NCBI GenBank assembly: GCA_947683625.1
Contig: CANTUR010000047.1
Coordinates: 2,356,001-2,420,000 of the forward strand
DNA length: 64,000 nucleotides
From: Mallotus nudiflorus
Taxonomy: Eukaryota > Streptophyta > Magnoliopsida > Malpighiales > Euphorbiaceae
Direction of reading: 5' to 3'
The notes below the pieces were generated by a model. The model had not been told where the DNA came from. It searched no databases and saw nothing but the letters and a program-made list of their open reading frames with translations. The position numbers and the translations under genes were made by a program. This document shows, in pieces, positions 1-12,430 of the stretch. Every line of letters starts with the position of its first letter. Position 1 is the first letter of the stretch.

Positions 1-3000
1 AGGCACATAATATGCTTCACATACAGCTTCGCTAATCTAGCTATGGAATAGGTGGCTTTCACAGGCAAGAAATGTGTAGACTTAGTCATCCTATCTACAA
101 TCACCCAGATAGAATCGTATCCATCCTTGGAACAAGGTAAACCAACCACAAAATCCATAGCTATCCCTTCCTATTTCCACTCAGGAATAGGAAGAGGTTG
201 AAGCTTCCCATAAGGCTTTTGATGTTCAACTTTTACTTGCTAACACGTCAAGCACTTAGCAACATAATCAGTGACATCCTTCTTCAGTCCGTCCTACCAG
301 TACAAATCTTTAATACTGTGGTACATCTTAATGATACTCGGATGTACATTATAAGCTGTAGAATGTGCTTCCTCTAGGATCTCTTCTCTCAAATTATCCA
401 CATCAGGAACACACAATCTACCATTGATCCACAAAACACCGTCATCATCGAGTATAAAATCAGTGAACTCCCCTACTCGAACATTCTCTGCAAGCTCTTC
501 TAGAATAGGATCTTGGCTCTAAGCTGCCTTAATCCTATCTATTAGTATAGATTGCACCTTAAACTAAGCTAGTAATCCACCTAATCTACTAATCTTCATC
601 ATCAGACCTTGATCCACTAATAAATACAACTCCTGGATCAATGGTCTCCTCTCTACACTGATATGAACAAGACTGCCTGAGGACTTCCTACTCAAGGCAT
701 CTGCTACCACATTAGCCTTGCCTAGATGATATAAAATCTCACATTCATAATCTTTTAACAATTCCAACCATCTCCTCTACCTCAGATTTAGATCTCTCTA
801 CTGGAAAATGTACTTAAGGCTCTTATGATTAATAAATATCTCACAAGTTACCCCGTACAGATAATGTCTCCAGATCTTGAGAGCAAAGATCATTGCAACC
901 ATCCCAAGGTAATGTGTAGGATAGTTCCACTCATGCTTCTTCAACTGCCTCGAAGCATAGGCTATCACCCTACCATTCTGCATCAACACATAACTTAGGC
1001 CAACTCTAGAGGCATCACAATACACTGTGAACTTGTCCATACCATTAGGCAAAGCTAACACTGGGGCTGTGGTCAACTTCTCCTTTAACAACTGGAAATT
1101 GTTCTCATAAGCTTCTGACCACTCAAATGTTACATTCTTCTGAGTCAAGCGAGTCATGGGAGCTGCAATTCTGGAAAAATCCTATACAAACCTCCTATAG
1201 TAACCAGCTAAACCCAGAAAACTACGAATCTCTATAACTGAAGTCGGTCTAGGCCATTCAGACACTGCCTCAATCTTTTATGGATCCACCTGGATACCTT
1301 CTTTAGACACCAAACACTCTCCATCCAGAAATCACACTTTGAGAATTTAGCATAAAGCTGATGTTCTCTCAGTGTCTGTAGTACAGTCCTGAAGTGATAT
1401 ACATGCTCCTCCATACTCCTCGAACACACCAGTATATCATCGATGAAGACTACCACAAACTGATCCACATATAGTCTAAATACCCTGTTCATAAGGTCCA
1501 TAAAAGCTACTGGTGTGTTAGTCAAGCCAAAAGACAACACCAGAAACTCATAATGGCCATATTGAGTGTGGAATGTCGTTTTAGGAACATCGGCTTCACT
1601 GATCCACAGCTGATGATAACCCAACCTCAATCAATCTTATAAAAGAACTGTGCACCCTGTAACTAATCAAATAAGTCATCTATCCTCGGGAGAGGATACT
1701 TGTTCTTCACTGTCACCTTGTTCAGCTCTTTATAGTCAATGCATAGTCTCAGGGTATCATCCTTCTTCTTCACAAATAGGACTGGTGCACCCTAAAGAGA
1801 AACACTGGGTCTAATGAAACCCTTATCCAATAACTCTTGCAACTGCTCCTTCAACTCTTTCAACTCTGTAGGAGCCATTCTGTAGGGTAGCATAGATATA
1901 GGAGTAGTACCTGAAACCACATCTATATAGAACTCAATATCTTTGTGAGGTGGTAAACCTAGCAACTCCTCAAGAAAAACATCAGGAAACTCACAGGCAA
2001 CAGGAACATCTATGAGTGACAACTTCTTCACTAAAGTATCCTTGACCAATGCCAAATATCCCTGACAACCTTTCCTCAATAACTTCCTAGCCGTAATAGC
2101 AAAAATGAGATTCTAAGGTGCTGAACTCCTATCACCCACAAACTTAAATTCTTCTTCACCAGGAATTCTGAAAGTCACCTCTTTACTCCGACAATCCACC
2201 ATGTCATAGTGTTGAGATAACCAATCCATACCTAGAATAACATCAAACTGCATCACATTCAACATAATCAAATCAGTAGATAATTCTCTACCTCCAATAA
2301 GAACTGGACAACCAGAAAGAACAATATCAGTGTCTAAAGAATCACTTAGAGGAGTGGTGATAGACAAAGGAAAAGCCATCCTCGAAGCTTGCCAATAAGA
2401 CTTGAAAGCAAAAATAAGAGAAACAAATGAATGCGTGGCACCCGGATCAAACAAAACCCATGCATCCAGGTAACAGATAGAAATAATACCTGCCATGACT
2501 GTATTGGATGCTTCAGCATCTTGCTGAGTGAGATGGAAGACTGTGGCCTGTCCTTGACCTCCCTGCTGGCTAGTAGAAGCTTGGCCAATACCTCTGGCAC
2601 CTCCTCTAGTACCTCTACCACGACCCTACTGGGGAACAAGCTGAGTAGAACTCTGATGTTGGGCTAGAGGCAACTGAAAAGGAATGGGTTCAGCACTAGT
2701 AATTGACTGCTGAGGAAATCATGGAATCTACGACTACTGATGCCTAGAATAAGGACATGATCTAGCATAATGTCCTGTCTGCCCACATCTGAACCACGTC
2801 AGTGATGTCATATAACATGGTCCTTGATGGACTCTACCGCAGGTCTGACATACACTGGCAGCTGACCTAAAACTACGACCACTGCTGCTACTCAAAGCAC
2901 TTGACCTAAGTTTGAATGGTCTACGCTGACCTCTACGGCCATGTCTACTGCTCCGATGTACCCGCTTCTACTGTCTCTGACTCTATTGAGCTGGACCTCT

Positions 3001-3852
3001 CTATTGACTACTTGATCCAATTTGGAAACTTATGTACGGAGTAGTCTAAAATCCACCTAACTAAACACCCAACTGGTAATAATCAGGCATAGCTCCCTAC
3101 CTAACTAGCCTCAGCTCAATCTCTTTGGCTAATTCAATCACCGACTCTAGAGTAAAGCCCACTGTAGGCATACCAACAAATGCATAACCTAATTTGGTGA
3201 CGTATGTAGTCACTGTGAAGTACTGGTCTCGCATCAGATCCTATGTATATCTACCAAGCCGAAGGAACTCTCTAGTATAATCCTCAATAGATCTATCTTC
3301 GTGAGAAATACTGGACAATCAGAGTCTGTAACTCATGCAAAGCAGCTTTGGGCAAAATCTCCTTATGAATTGCTCTCGGAACTGAGCCCAGGTCATTGTC
3401 AATATGTACGGTTGGATCATCTGAATAAACCAGTCTAGGGCTGGTCCCTCAATAGAAAGCTTGACAATCATAATCCACTGGTACTCGGTGCGAGCATTCT
3501 GAGTCCTAGTCTCGATCGCATGCAGAAAGTCTAGAGGGTCGGAAGTCCCATCAAAAGCAATCCTGCCAATTCTAGCATAGAACAAAGTTACCTCAAGGTC
3601 AGACAGACCCTGCTGATAGGCAGGTTGAATAGGCTGAACTATCGGAGGTACAGGAACATCCTTGTACTCAGGCTTTACAGGCTCCTCATCCTGTATCTCT
3701 CTCTGTCTATGGTGACCTGCCGCTCCTCCAGGTCTACCTCTGTCACGACCTCTACACCTAACTGGCAGCTCAAGAGGTAAAACCTCATCCTGGAAGGACT
3801 CATCATCCTCGGCCTCTACGATTGGTGGAGCAACATACGCTCGCCTCCTCAT
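1..3852 (-). pseudogene. Decayed gag-pol of element A (truncated by window)
   Basis: Starts at a minus-strand ATG at 3852, just after a T-rich CAG. The Gag part (3852 to about 3320) reads in frame with the family motif LSDLEVTLFYARIGRIAF and a retrotransposon-gag core. A CCHC zinc-knuckle region follows near 2750-2900. Protease is at 2496-2113 with the active-site-like FDPGATHSF. RT fragments lie at 2079-1792 and 1630-1232 with FIDDILV. RNase H lies at 1157-570 (DASRVGL, NVVADALSRK), and the integrase zinc-finger and start of the catalytic core run to the window edge. Broken by many stops, by a one-base loss near 1625, and by a loss of about 16 bases near 1310 that removes the RT segment reading FLGHV in relatives. 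The RNase H motif TDHKSL reads INHKSL. Non-functional. Confidence 0.85.
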
Positions 3853-4032
3853 TCTGAAAAGACAAATAGAAGGACTCAGACAAAACATACAACGGAGGAT
3901 AACGTAGAAAACTAAATCAAGGAATACTCATCAAGACATACTCGAACCTAATTCACTGCAGTAGTTCAAAGAAATTCAACACTGAAAACTAGGGCCACAA
4001 CTCACACAACTAAGGCCTTGATATAGAACTCC

Positions 4033-4044
4033 GCTCTGTTACCA
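4033..4044 (-). other. Primer-binding site of element A
   Basis: The minus strand reads TGGTAACAGAGC, one base off the TGGTATCAGAGC complementary to the 3' end of plant initiator tRNA-Met. It lies four bases inside the LTR end at 4049. Confidence 0.8.
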
Positions 4045-6793
4045 ACTTTGTCACAATCCAAAACAGGGGGCCATGACCGGCGTTAGGGAATGGGAATTCT
4101 TTCGAATCCGAAACCCGTAGCAAGCCTTTAAAATAAAATAAAAGCATGCAATAGTAATAAAAATAAATAAAATATCTTGTAGCGGAAATTAAAATCTCAT
4201 AAGTAATAATGTAACTCATCAGCTAATTTAATAAAACAAACTCATCTCAGATATATATAATCTCTTAATACAAATTCTCGGTTCAACTTTTAAAATTTAA
4301 ATCTCAAACATATATAATACTCACTAAAATAACTATTGCAGTGTCTAGAATATAAAATAAAATCAAGTAAGCAGTTTACATAATAAAGCCAGTGAAGAAG
4401 AAATTCGATGTAAGGGTCTGCTACTGAAGTATGAGGATGAAGACTCTTCTGAAAAATAATCAACGAAGGGGAGTCAGACCTCACTAAGTGAATTGTTATA
4501 ATATATATACATGCATAACTAAATGACAAATGCAAACATTTAATAGTATATATAATAAATATATATACAGGCAATTACACACAGATGTAGCAAAAATCAT
4601 TTTATATAATACTGAAAATAATATCCATTTATGAAGGATCAAATAAAACCCTAAATGATAGCAACCTCAAATAGTGTTAGACAACACTCTAGCCATACAG
4701 GCTCACTTATTCCAAATAAATTCAATTGTTCCATTTGGACAGTAGACTGGCCCTAAGACACTAAGTCAACCGAGCTCCAGTAGTCTGACTGTCAGTATGA
4801 TTGGCCCCGAGACACTTGGTCAACCGAGCTCTAAGAATCACACTCTCAAATCGCATCTCACATCAATTCAATCAATATCGACAAATAGGTTAGTAATTTA
4901 ACCTAAGTTCTATTGTCATACCGGTACGTAGTCGATCCTAGTGCTACCCACTAGGTAGCATATTCTATTGATATCCTTCATTTAAAATAAATCCATACAT
5001 CCATACATTCATAAAATAAATGATGCACGACATTAATTAAAATGATAATATAAACCATATATATACTAGAAATATACCAAAAATAAACTAAGTATATTTC
5101 GAGTATATATATGTCAAACAAATTCAGTTTAATTACAAAATAACCCAGAAATAAACTATATATATACTTAAAAACATTTTAAGTATAATTCAATAATAAA
5201 ACATGCATTTAATTTAAAATATACTAAAAATATACTAAAATATACCTAAGCAATTATTAAACCATTTATGCATATTTCACAAAATTTAAACATACATTTC
5301 TAAAACATGCAATCCTAAAACACGTATATATAAAATAACAACTCACAGTTGTGCGCTCCTCAAGATAGGTCCAATGGGCCTGGTCTACTAGGCCTCGATC
5401 TCGGTGCAACTAAACAAATAAAATATTAACACGAAATCAAAATAAATCTAATGAAATTCTAGAGACTCGATCTAAAACACTGGACACATAATAGGAATAA
5501 GAATTTGACCGGATGTTACGTTTTACGAGAATTCTACCAAAAATTTGGCAGAACCTCCCCTGTAAAATGGATATCTCTCTACTCAGAAAGTAGAGCCGGT
5601 CCTACAAGAAAACACACTTCGAAAATATACAATCACACAACCCCTTGGTGAGACTCCCAAACTACAATTCTACCGACTAAAGTTCACAATTCACGAGATA
5701 AACACAGCATACATGAAAATGCCAAAAATACTGAAATACCCTTTATAAATCAAAATATAGCAAATTAGATATTTAAAACACTGAAAATAATTATTTTACT
5801 AATAATTACAATAAAACCCAAATTTTAATAAAATATTATTAAAAATCAACAATTCTCAATAAATTCACAAATATTAACCAAAAATTTATTTTATAAATCT
5901 AAATTACATAATCAGCCCTAAAACATATTAAAAATCATTAAAAACTCATTTATTTACAAAAATAATATATTATATATAATTTGAAAATAATTTTTGAAAA
6001 ATAGTTTTAATTAGTTAAAAATAGTAATTAATTTGTAAAAATAATTTTTATACCTCAAATAATTATTAAAACCAATTTAACTTAATTTCAACCAATTTAT
6101 TACCAAATTACCAAAATACCACTAATTATATATAAATTCACATAATATATTATAATTATTAAAAACAATTCACTAAAAATTATACAATTACTCAAAAATT
6201 AATTTCTCAACATATAATTCAATAAATCAATAATTATACTCAATTAATCAATTAATTTTAATAAAATACTTATTTAACCTAATTTTCTAAAACTCACCTA
6301 AACTAAAAAAATTCATAAAAATCACAAAAATTATAGATTAATTTCTATAATTAATTTCAACCTCTATAAACACCATAAATCAAAATTTCACAAATTATTT
6401 AATTAATTTACAAAAATTAGAAAATATTAATAAAATAATAAAAAATTCACAAAAATAAAAATAAATTTCAAAAATTCTACAAAAATTACAAGATGTAGAT
6501 TGAGCTACTAGGAACAATCTTTGTGAAGGAAGTAAGCTTGAATCATTAAAATCAAAGTTCAAAAAATTAAAGAACTCAAAATGCTTGAAAATGAAAATTG
6601 ATCACCAAAGAAAATATAGACCAAATCAAGTGAAACCAAGCTTAGAAATGTACTCAAGGAAGAGATAGAGACCAGCGGCGGCGAAAAATAGTTGAACGGA
6701 GTTAGGCTTGAGTTTCGGCTTCTCGGGTTAAAAACGATCAAAACTCACCGGAAATGGAAGCAACAAGCGACAGAGTGAGCTAGAGAGGGTGGT

Positions 6794-9700
6794 TGTCACG
6801 ACCCAAAATAGGGGCAATGACCGGTGCTAGAGAACGAGAATTCTTTCGAATCCGAAACCCGTAGCAAACCTAAAAATAAAATAAACATGCAAGTAATGAT
6901 AACAGTATTTAATGCAGCGGAAATAAAATCATAATTATCAAAATGATAATCTCCCATGGGATTTAAATCAAATCCATATCTCATATATATAAATCTTTTA
7001 ATACAAATCCAGTTCAAATTCTTAAAATACATAATTCATACAAATATAATACACAAAACCCATAATTTATTTACAACTACTGCAGTGTCTAGATTATAAA
7101 AATAAAACTCAAGACTCAGATAAGCAGTTTACATAAAGAAGTCAGGGCGGAAGAAATCTGGCGTACAGGCCTGCTACTGAGGTCTGAAGACGAAGACTCT
7201 CCTGAAAAATGGTCAACAGAGGGGAGTCAAACCTCACTGAGTGAATTAATAATATATATACATGCATACTAAATGACAATGCACACAATCAAAAGTATAT
7301 ATATCTAATAAGTATATATATACAAGCAAATACACGCAGATGCAATAAAATCATTTTATATATTTTTATTGAAAATCACAGTTTATGAAGGATCAAATAG
7401 AACCCTAGAATATCGCAACCTCAAATAGTGTTAGACAACACTCTAGCCATACAAGCTCACTTATTCCAAATATATCACTTATTCCATTTAGACAGTAGAC
7501 TGGCCCCGAGACACTAAGTCAACCGAGCTCCAGCAGTCTGACTGCCAGTGTAATTGGCCCCGAGACACTTGGTCAACCGAGCTCCAGCAATCACACCTCC
7601 AAACCATATCTCACACATCAAATAATCATAACCAATCAATATCCACAAATAGATTAATAATATAGCCTAAATGCTATAAGCGTATCGGTACGTACTCGGT
7701 CCTAGTGATGCCCACTAGGTAGCACGTTCTATTGATATCCTTCATTTTAAATATAAAACATACATTCATAAAAGTAAATGATGCATGAATTTAAATATAA
7801 CAGCAACAATAACCATATATATACTAGAAATATACCAAAAGTAAACCAGGTATATTTTGAGTATATATACGTCAAAGAAATCCAGATAGATTACAAAATA
7901 AACTAGAAATATATTCGAAAACATTTTAAACCTAATTTATTAGCAAAACATGCATATAATTTAAAATATACCGAATATTAACTAAAGATAAACTTAAATA
8001 CCAAATGAATTATTTATGCATAATTAATCAAAATAACATACTTTTCTAAATCATGCACCCTAAAGCATATATATATATAATAGTAACTCACACTTAGTGC
8101 GCTCCTCGAGATAGGTCCAACGGGCCTGGTCCACTAGGCCTCGATCTCGGCGTAAATAACAAACAATAAATAACAAACATCAGAATAAACCTAACAGAAA
8201 ATCCTAGAAACTCGATCTAGAATATTAGACACAGAATCAAAATTAGGGTTTAACCGGATATCACGTTTTATGAGAATTCTACCAAAAATCCGGCAGAACC
8301 TCCCCTGTAAAATGGACATCTCTCTACTCAAAGAGTAGAGCCGGCCCTGCAAAGAAACACACTTCAAAAATAAACGTAGAATTACATCCACAACCCCTTA
8401 GTCGGACTCCAAACTACAGTCTACCGACCGGGGTCCACAATCATAGAATAATTATAGAAATACCAAGAATGCCCTTATATCATAGAAATACATTTAATAA
8501 GTAGAAATTACGTAATTAACCTTAAAACACATTAAAAACCAATAAAAACTCATTTATTTAGAAAAATCGTATATTATATATATAATTGAAAACAATTAAC
8601 GAAAAATAGTTTTAATCAATTGAAAATACTAAATAATTTGTAGAAATCATTTTTATACCTTAAATAACTATTAAAACTAATTAAATTACATTTTTAGTCA
8701 ATTTAGGGTAAAATTACCAAAATACCCCTATATATAAATATACTAAAATTCATTCAAAAATTCACCAAAAATAGTATAATTATCCAAAAATTAATTTTAT
8801 CAACATATTTATCAATAATATCAATAATTAAACTCAATTAACTAATTAATTTCAATTAAAAACACAATTAACCTAATTTTCCAAAATTACATAAACCTAA
8901 ATAAATTCAAAATAAATACATAGAAATTCATAAAAATTCCAAATAAATTTCTATAATTCATTTCAACACCTATATTTATTATAAAACATAATTTCATAAT
9001 TTAATTAATTAATTTTCAAAAATTAGAAAATAATAATAAAATATTCAAAAATACCCAAAAATCAAAATAATTCCTAAAAATTCTAAAAAAATTCAAAAAT
9101 GTAGATTAAGCTAAGGGGAACAACATTTGTGAAGGAATTTTTCATGAATCAATCAATTCAAAGTTCAAAAAAAATAAAGAACCCTAAAATGGCCGAATTA
9201 CCAAAATCGAAACCTAAGCAAATCAAGACCATTTTAAGTGAAACAAAGCTTGGAATCACACTCACCGGAGCTTAAGGAGAAGAAAGAGACTGGCAGTGTC
9301 GAAAATGGTGGTCGAAAATGTCATGAACGACGGTGGCTCAAGTTTCGGCTTCCCAAGCTGATTCTGGCCAAATCACGTCGGAATAGGGCGCTGCTGGTGG
9401 CGAGGAAGGCTGGAGAAGGAGGTGGCACACCGATGGCAAGAAAATGGCATGACAGACGGTGAAACGGCAACGGAGGCAATCGGGGAAGGAGGAAGAGTCG
9501 GGGGCAGAATTATAATTTACCAAAATTTTTTCTTTTAACAATATTTTATGTATATATATATACTTACACTATATATTAAAATAATATAAATTCACACACA
9601 TTAATTATACACCACACACATATAATTTAATATTTTAATAATTTAATACACCTAAAAATAATTAAATAATATTAAAACTAATAAATAAATAATAAAATAT

Positions 9701-10015
9701 TAGGGTAATTAATTAAACCCTAATTAATTAAATAAATACACATATATACGTTATTTAGTATTTTAAAAATATATATGAGTTCATGCAAGTCCGTAAATCT
9801 ATTTAAAATAATTAATAGTAAATTATTTACGTGAAAATTTCCCCGAAAATGCAAGTCCCGAGAAAATTTTACGTAAAGCACTTAAAATAATATACAATAA
9901 TTAAAATAAGTTTTAAATACATATTAACTCATAAAATATCATAATTGTATACAAAATTATTAACACTGCATATCCCGATGCAGTATTAAAATACTTAAAA
10001 ATACGAGATATTACA
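6794..10015 (-). mobile_element. Solo LTR B
   Basis: A complete 3222-base LTR on the minus strand, from TGTAATATCTCG at 10015 down to GGGTCGTGACA at 6794, with no internal region. A perfect 5-base target-site duplication GTGGT flanks it (6789-6793 and 10016-10020). The joined flanks restore element A's LTR. It formed by recombination between the two LTRs of a full element. It keeps the donor-like CCG/GTGAGT at about 9266-9260 on the minus strand. Confidence 0.95.
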
Positions 10016-10139
10016 GTGGTGGCACGCCATAAGGCACACCGACGATGAGGGAAGGAGTTACATTTGCAAGAAAAAAGGGAGAGGGTGTCGGGAAGAAGAA
10101 GAATACGGGAGGGGCATAAAATGTAAATAAGGCAAACTT

Positions 10140-10163
10140 TATATATATATATATATATATATA
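10140..10163. repeat. (AT)n tract in the LTR of element A
   Basis: A pure AT dinucleotide run that lies where other copies of this LTR carry the TATA-like tract upstream of the C/T-rich island. Confidence 0.7.
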
Positions 10164-10616
10164 TTAACTTATATTATAATATAATAATATTATATTCACA
10201 AAATTCCTACACCACATGTCTAAAAATAACAATATCTATATACATATACATATATATATAACACATATTAATTAAATAAAACTATATATATACATACATA
10301 ATTAAAAATAAACCCTAAAATGCTAAATATGTATATATATGCATGTATATGTATATATATTAATATGATAATTGAAATCGTGCATGGAATCATGCAATTA
10401 TGTAAAATGGACTAACATAAATAATAAATATTTATTTAGGTTTTAATTTTTCCAAAAATAAAATTCTCGGGAAAATTTTACGTAAGAAATTTAAAATAAT
10501 TAAAAATAACTTTAATAATTATCAAACTAATTAAATAATCAAATATATTTATCAAAATTATTAACACTGTGTTTTCTGATGCAGTTTAAAATTATTTAAA
10601 ATCTCGGGATGTTACA

Positions 10617-11315
10617 GAATTAAAGGTGAAGAACTTGGGTGTTGAAGTTTAAATTCAAGAATAAATGCTCAAATATGGCTCTTAGGGTTTTGCTCCACTT
10701 CCTTCACTTTTTCTAACTTTGTTTTAAGTAGTATTTAAACTCATATAGGGAAAAATAGCTATTGGAGGTGCATGTAATGCAAATAGAGTTGTTTGAACCA
10801 CCCAAAAAAAAGTAGCTCTATCGTGACAAATTCATCACAATCATGATAATCAGGGGTGCCAAGAAGAACTTTGAATTTTCACACTTCATGACAACTCTCA
10901 GGAATTTTTGGACTTGGTTTTCATGAGCATCATCATAATCATGATAGCAGTGGTGATAGTCCATCATGATCATTGTCATGATCATGACACTGGTAGTGAC
11001 TAACTTCAGGAATTTTTCAAATATTACAAATTTGATATTTGTAATTTTGCTAGAAATTTTTTTCTAATGATTGGAATTCACTTGTGGCCACTTATAATGA
11101 AGATTTCCATCATTTTTCATGAAATCTGAATTCAACTTTTGCAAAAAAATTTAATCTTCGATTTTCCCTTTTGTCACAGTCATGATGCATTTGTCACTGC
11201 TTGTTTTCACTTTAATCAACCTGAATATAAACACTTAAACACCTAGATTAAATATAATTTTACTTAATTATTTATTACCATAAAAAATGATTGTTTTACA
11301 CCTTAAGGCTCAACA
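10617..11315 (-). repeat. Putative Copia-type LTR end (minus strand), rich in CATGATCATG words
   Basis: On the minus strand a polypurine stretch AACTGGGGAGAT (11327-11316) is followed by TGTTGAGCC at 11315, the usual layout at the start of the 3' LTR of plant Copia elements. The LTR would run left and be broken by element A at 10617, so only its first 700 bases or so are here. It contains many overlapping short inverted words (ATCATGAT, CATGATCATG, GTCATGAC), densest at 10825-10990. No coding sequence is evident. The Copia assignment rests on the two terminal motifs only. Confidence 0.4.
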
Positions 11316-12430
11316 ATCTCCCCAGTTTTTTATAGTAACCAACAATTAAGTAAAATTAGGCTATAAAATTGGAAGGAAATACTCTCCTATAAAATAAGCC
11401 TAAAATTTAAATTGTAAAAATCAATATGTAAGCTCATTTTTCATATTTGAGCGACAATTTATTAATAAATGGAAAATTATAATAGAAGAATGATTATAAA
11501 TATAGCAATATAGTCTTAACTAGTAATAGTTTAATTAAAAAAAATTAAACAACTAGAGACATTCACCTTAAATGATTGATTCAGATATAAATCATGATTA
11601 TAGAATTATGACCATGAAATAAAAATTATGACCTATGACAAAAGCATGGCTCCTAAAGTAATACAGTCATAGTCATAGCCATGACTAAATAATCATTACC
11701 TGTAAAATATGATTCATGCATTACTAACATAATAAATACAAAGTGTTAATCAATAACTATAATTCCAAAAAGATATCCATAAATCCAACATGATATCTAT
11801 ACCAAATCAAGCACAATATAACCAACAATTGCTCCGCAAAAGTAATATCAATATCCATATCCAAGACCAATTCTCAATATCAATGTTCAATAATCAACAC
11901 TTTCAATTTAACATAACCGAAGAATACTTTTCCAAAATTACTAAATATTCACATTCATCATAGTCATAAAATAATAGAATAATGATAACAAAAACTAACA
12001 AGCCTAACTTATCACTTTCTCCCCTTTTATTACTCTAAAAAAATCAAGCAAAGGGAAAATCCACTATCCAAGGCAACAAAACAAAAAAATAATCAATAAA
12101 TATGTCCTCAAAGGTAAAGGCTACAACCACATCAAGTTCTCGTAAAGACTTGAAAAACCACAAAGAATGAATTAAACTATAAGAGTCATAAAATGAGATG
12201 CAAAATGCAAAGCTAGTGATATTCATGAAGAGCAGGAAGATTAGTCTTTAAAAAGGCTACATCAGCAACAATATTGTCAACTTTAAGGTCATGGCATCAA
12301 ATCGAGATTTAATGACTACAAGAGTGGTTTGAATAACTTCAAACTTATTGTCTAAATGAACTTGAAGCTAATTTAACATGTTTGAAGTTGGTTGCTTTTT
12401 GCCTTTTCTTTGAAGGTTGAGAGACCTCAC
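11316..12430. other. AT-rich stretch, possibly internal 3' region of the Copia-like element
   Basis: No credible ORF. If the Copia call at 11315 is right, this is its internal 3' end. The minus strand has a second AAAGGGGAGAAAGTG purine run near 12030. From about 12410 to 12230 the minus strand can be read, with stops, as a charged heptad-like segment (DNKFEVIQTTLVVIKSRFDA), which resembles a coiled coil but matches no family I can name. CATGA-type words recur at 11590-11700. Confidence 0.3.

Larger units (their letters stand above)
1..10616 (-). mobile_element. Element A: Ty3/gypsy chromovirus-like retrotransposon, left part cut by window
   Basis: Read on the minus strand, a 5' LTR (10616 down to 4049), a primer-binding site and a decayed gag-pol follow in order; the integrase is cut by the window start, so the 3' LTR is not seen. 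The LTR starts at 10616 with TGTAACATCCCGAG and ends at 4049 with a mutated GGATTGTGACA. Solo LTR B sits inside the LTR. Without B the LTR is about 3.34 kb. The outer target-site copy would be 10617-10621 (GAATT), but its partner lies outside the window, so the insertion cannot be confirmed by duplication. A is inserted in older DNA that looks like a Copia-type LTR. Its LTR is more diverged from those of B, E, I, J and K than they are from one another. Confidence 0.9.
4049..10616 (-). repeat. 5' LTR of element A, interrupted by solo LTR B
   Basis: TG...CA-bounded LTR on the minus strand: 10616-10016 and 6793-4049 around B. It holds the family landmarks in reverse order: paired stem-loops near 4740-4852, a stem-loop of CTCTACT and AGTAGAG near 5579-5597, and a G+C-richer island near 6650-6790. 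At the usual donor position after CTTGAG this copy has no GTGAGT; a GTGAGT is found about 100 bases upstream instead (minus, from 6748). ORFs in it are chance. Confidence 0.85.

Noticed and set aside
4740..4852. Regularly repeated GGAGCTCGGTTGAC units as a CRISPR-like array
   Set aside because: Only two units per LTR, each in its own stem, in a plant-type retrotransposon; no array or cas genes.
9238..9462. 74-codon ORF in solo LTR B as an envelope or accessory gene
   Set aside because: It is antisense to the C/T-rich island of the LTR and is not preserved in frame in other copies.
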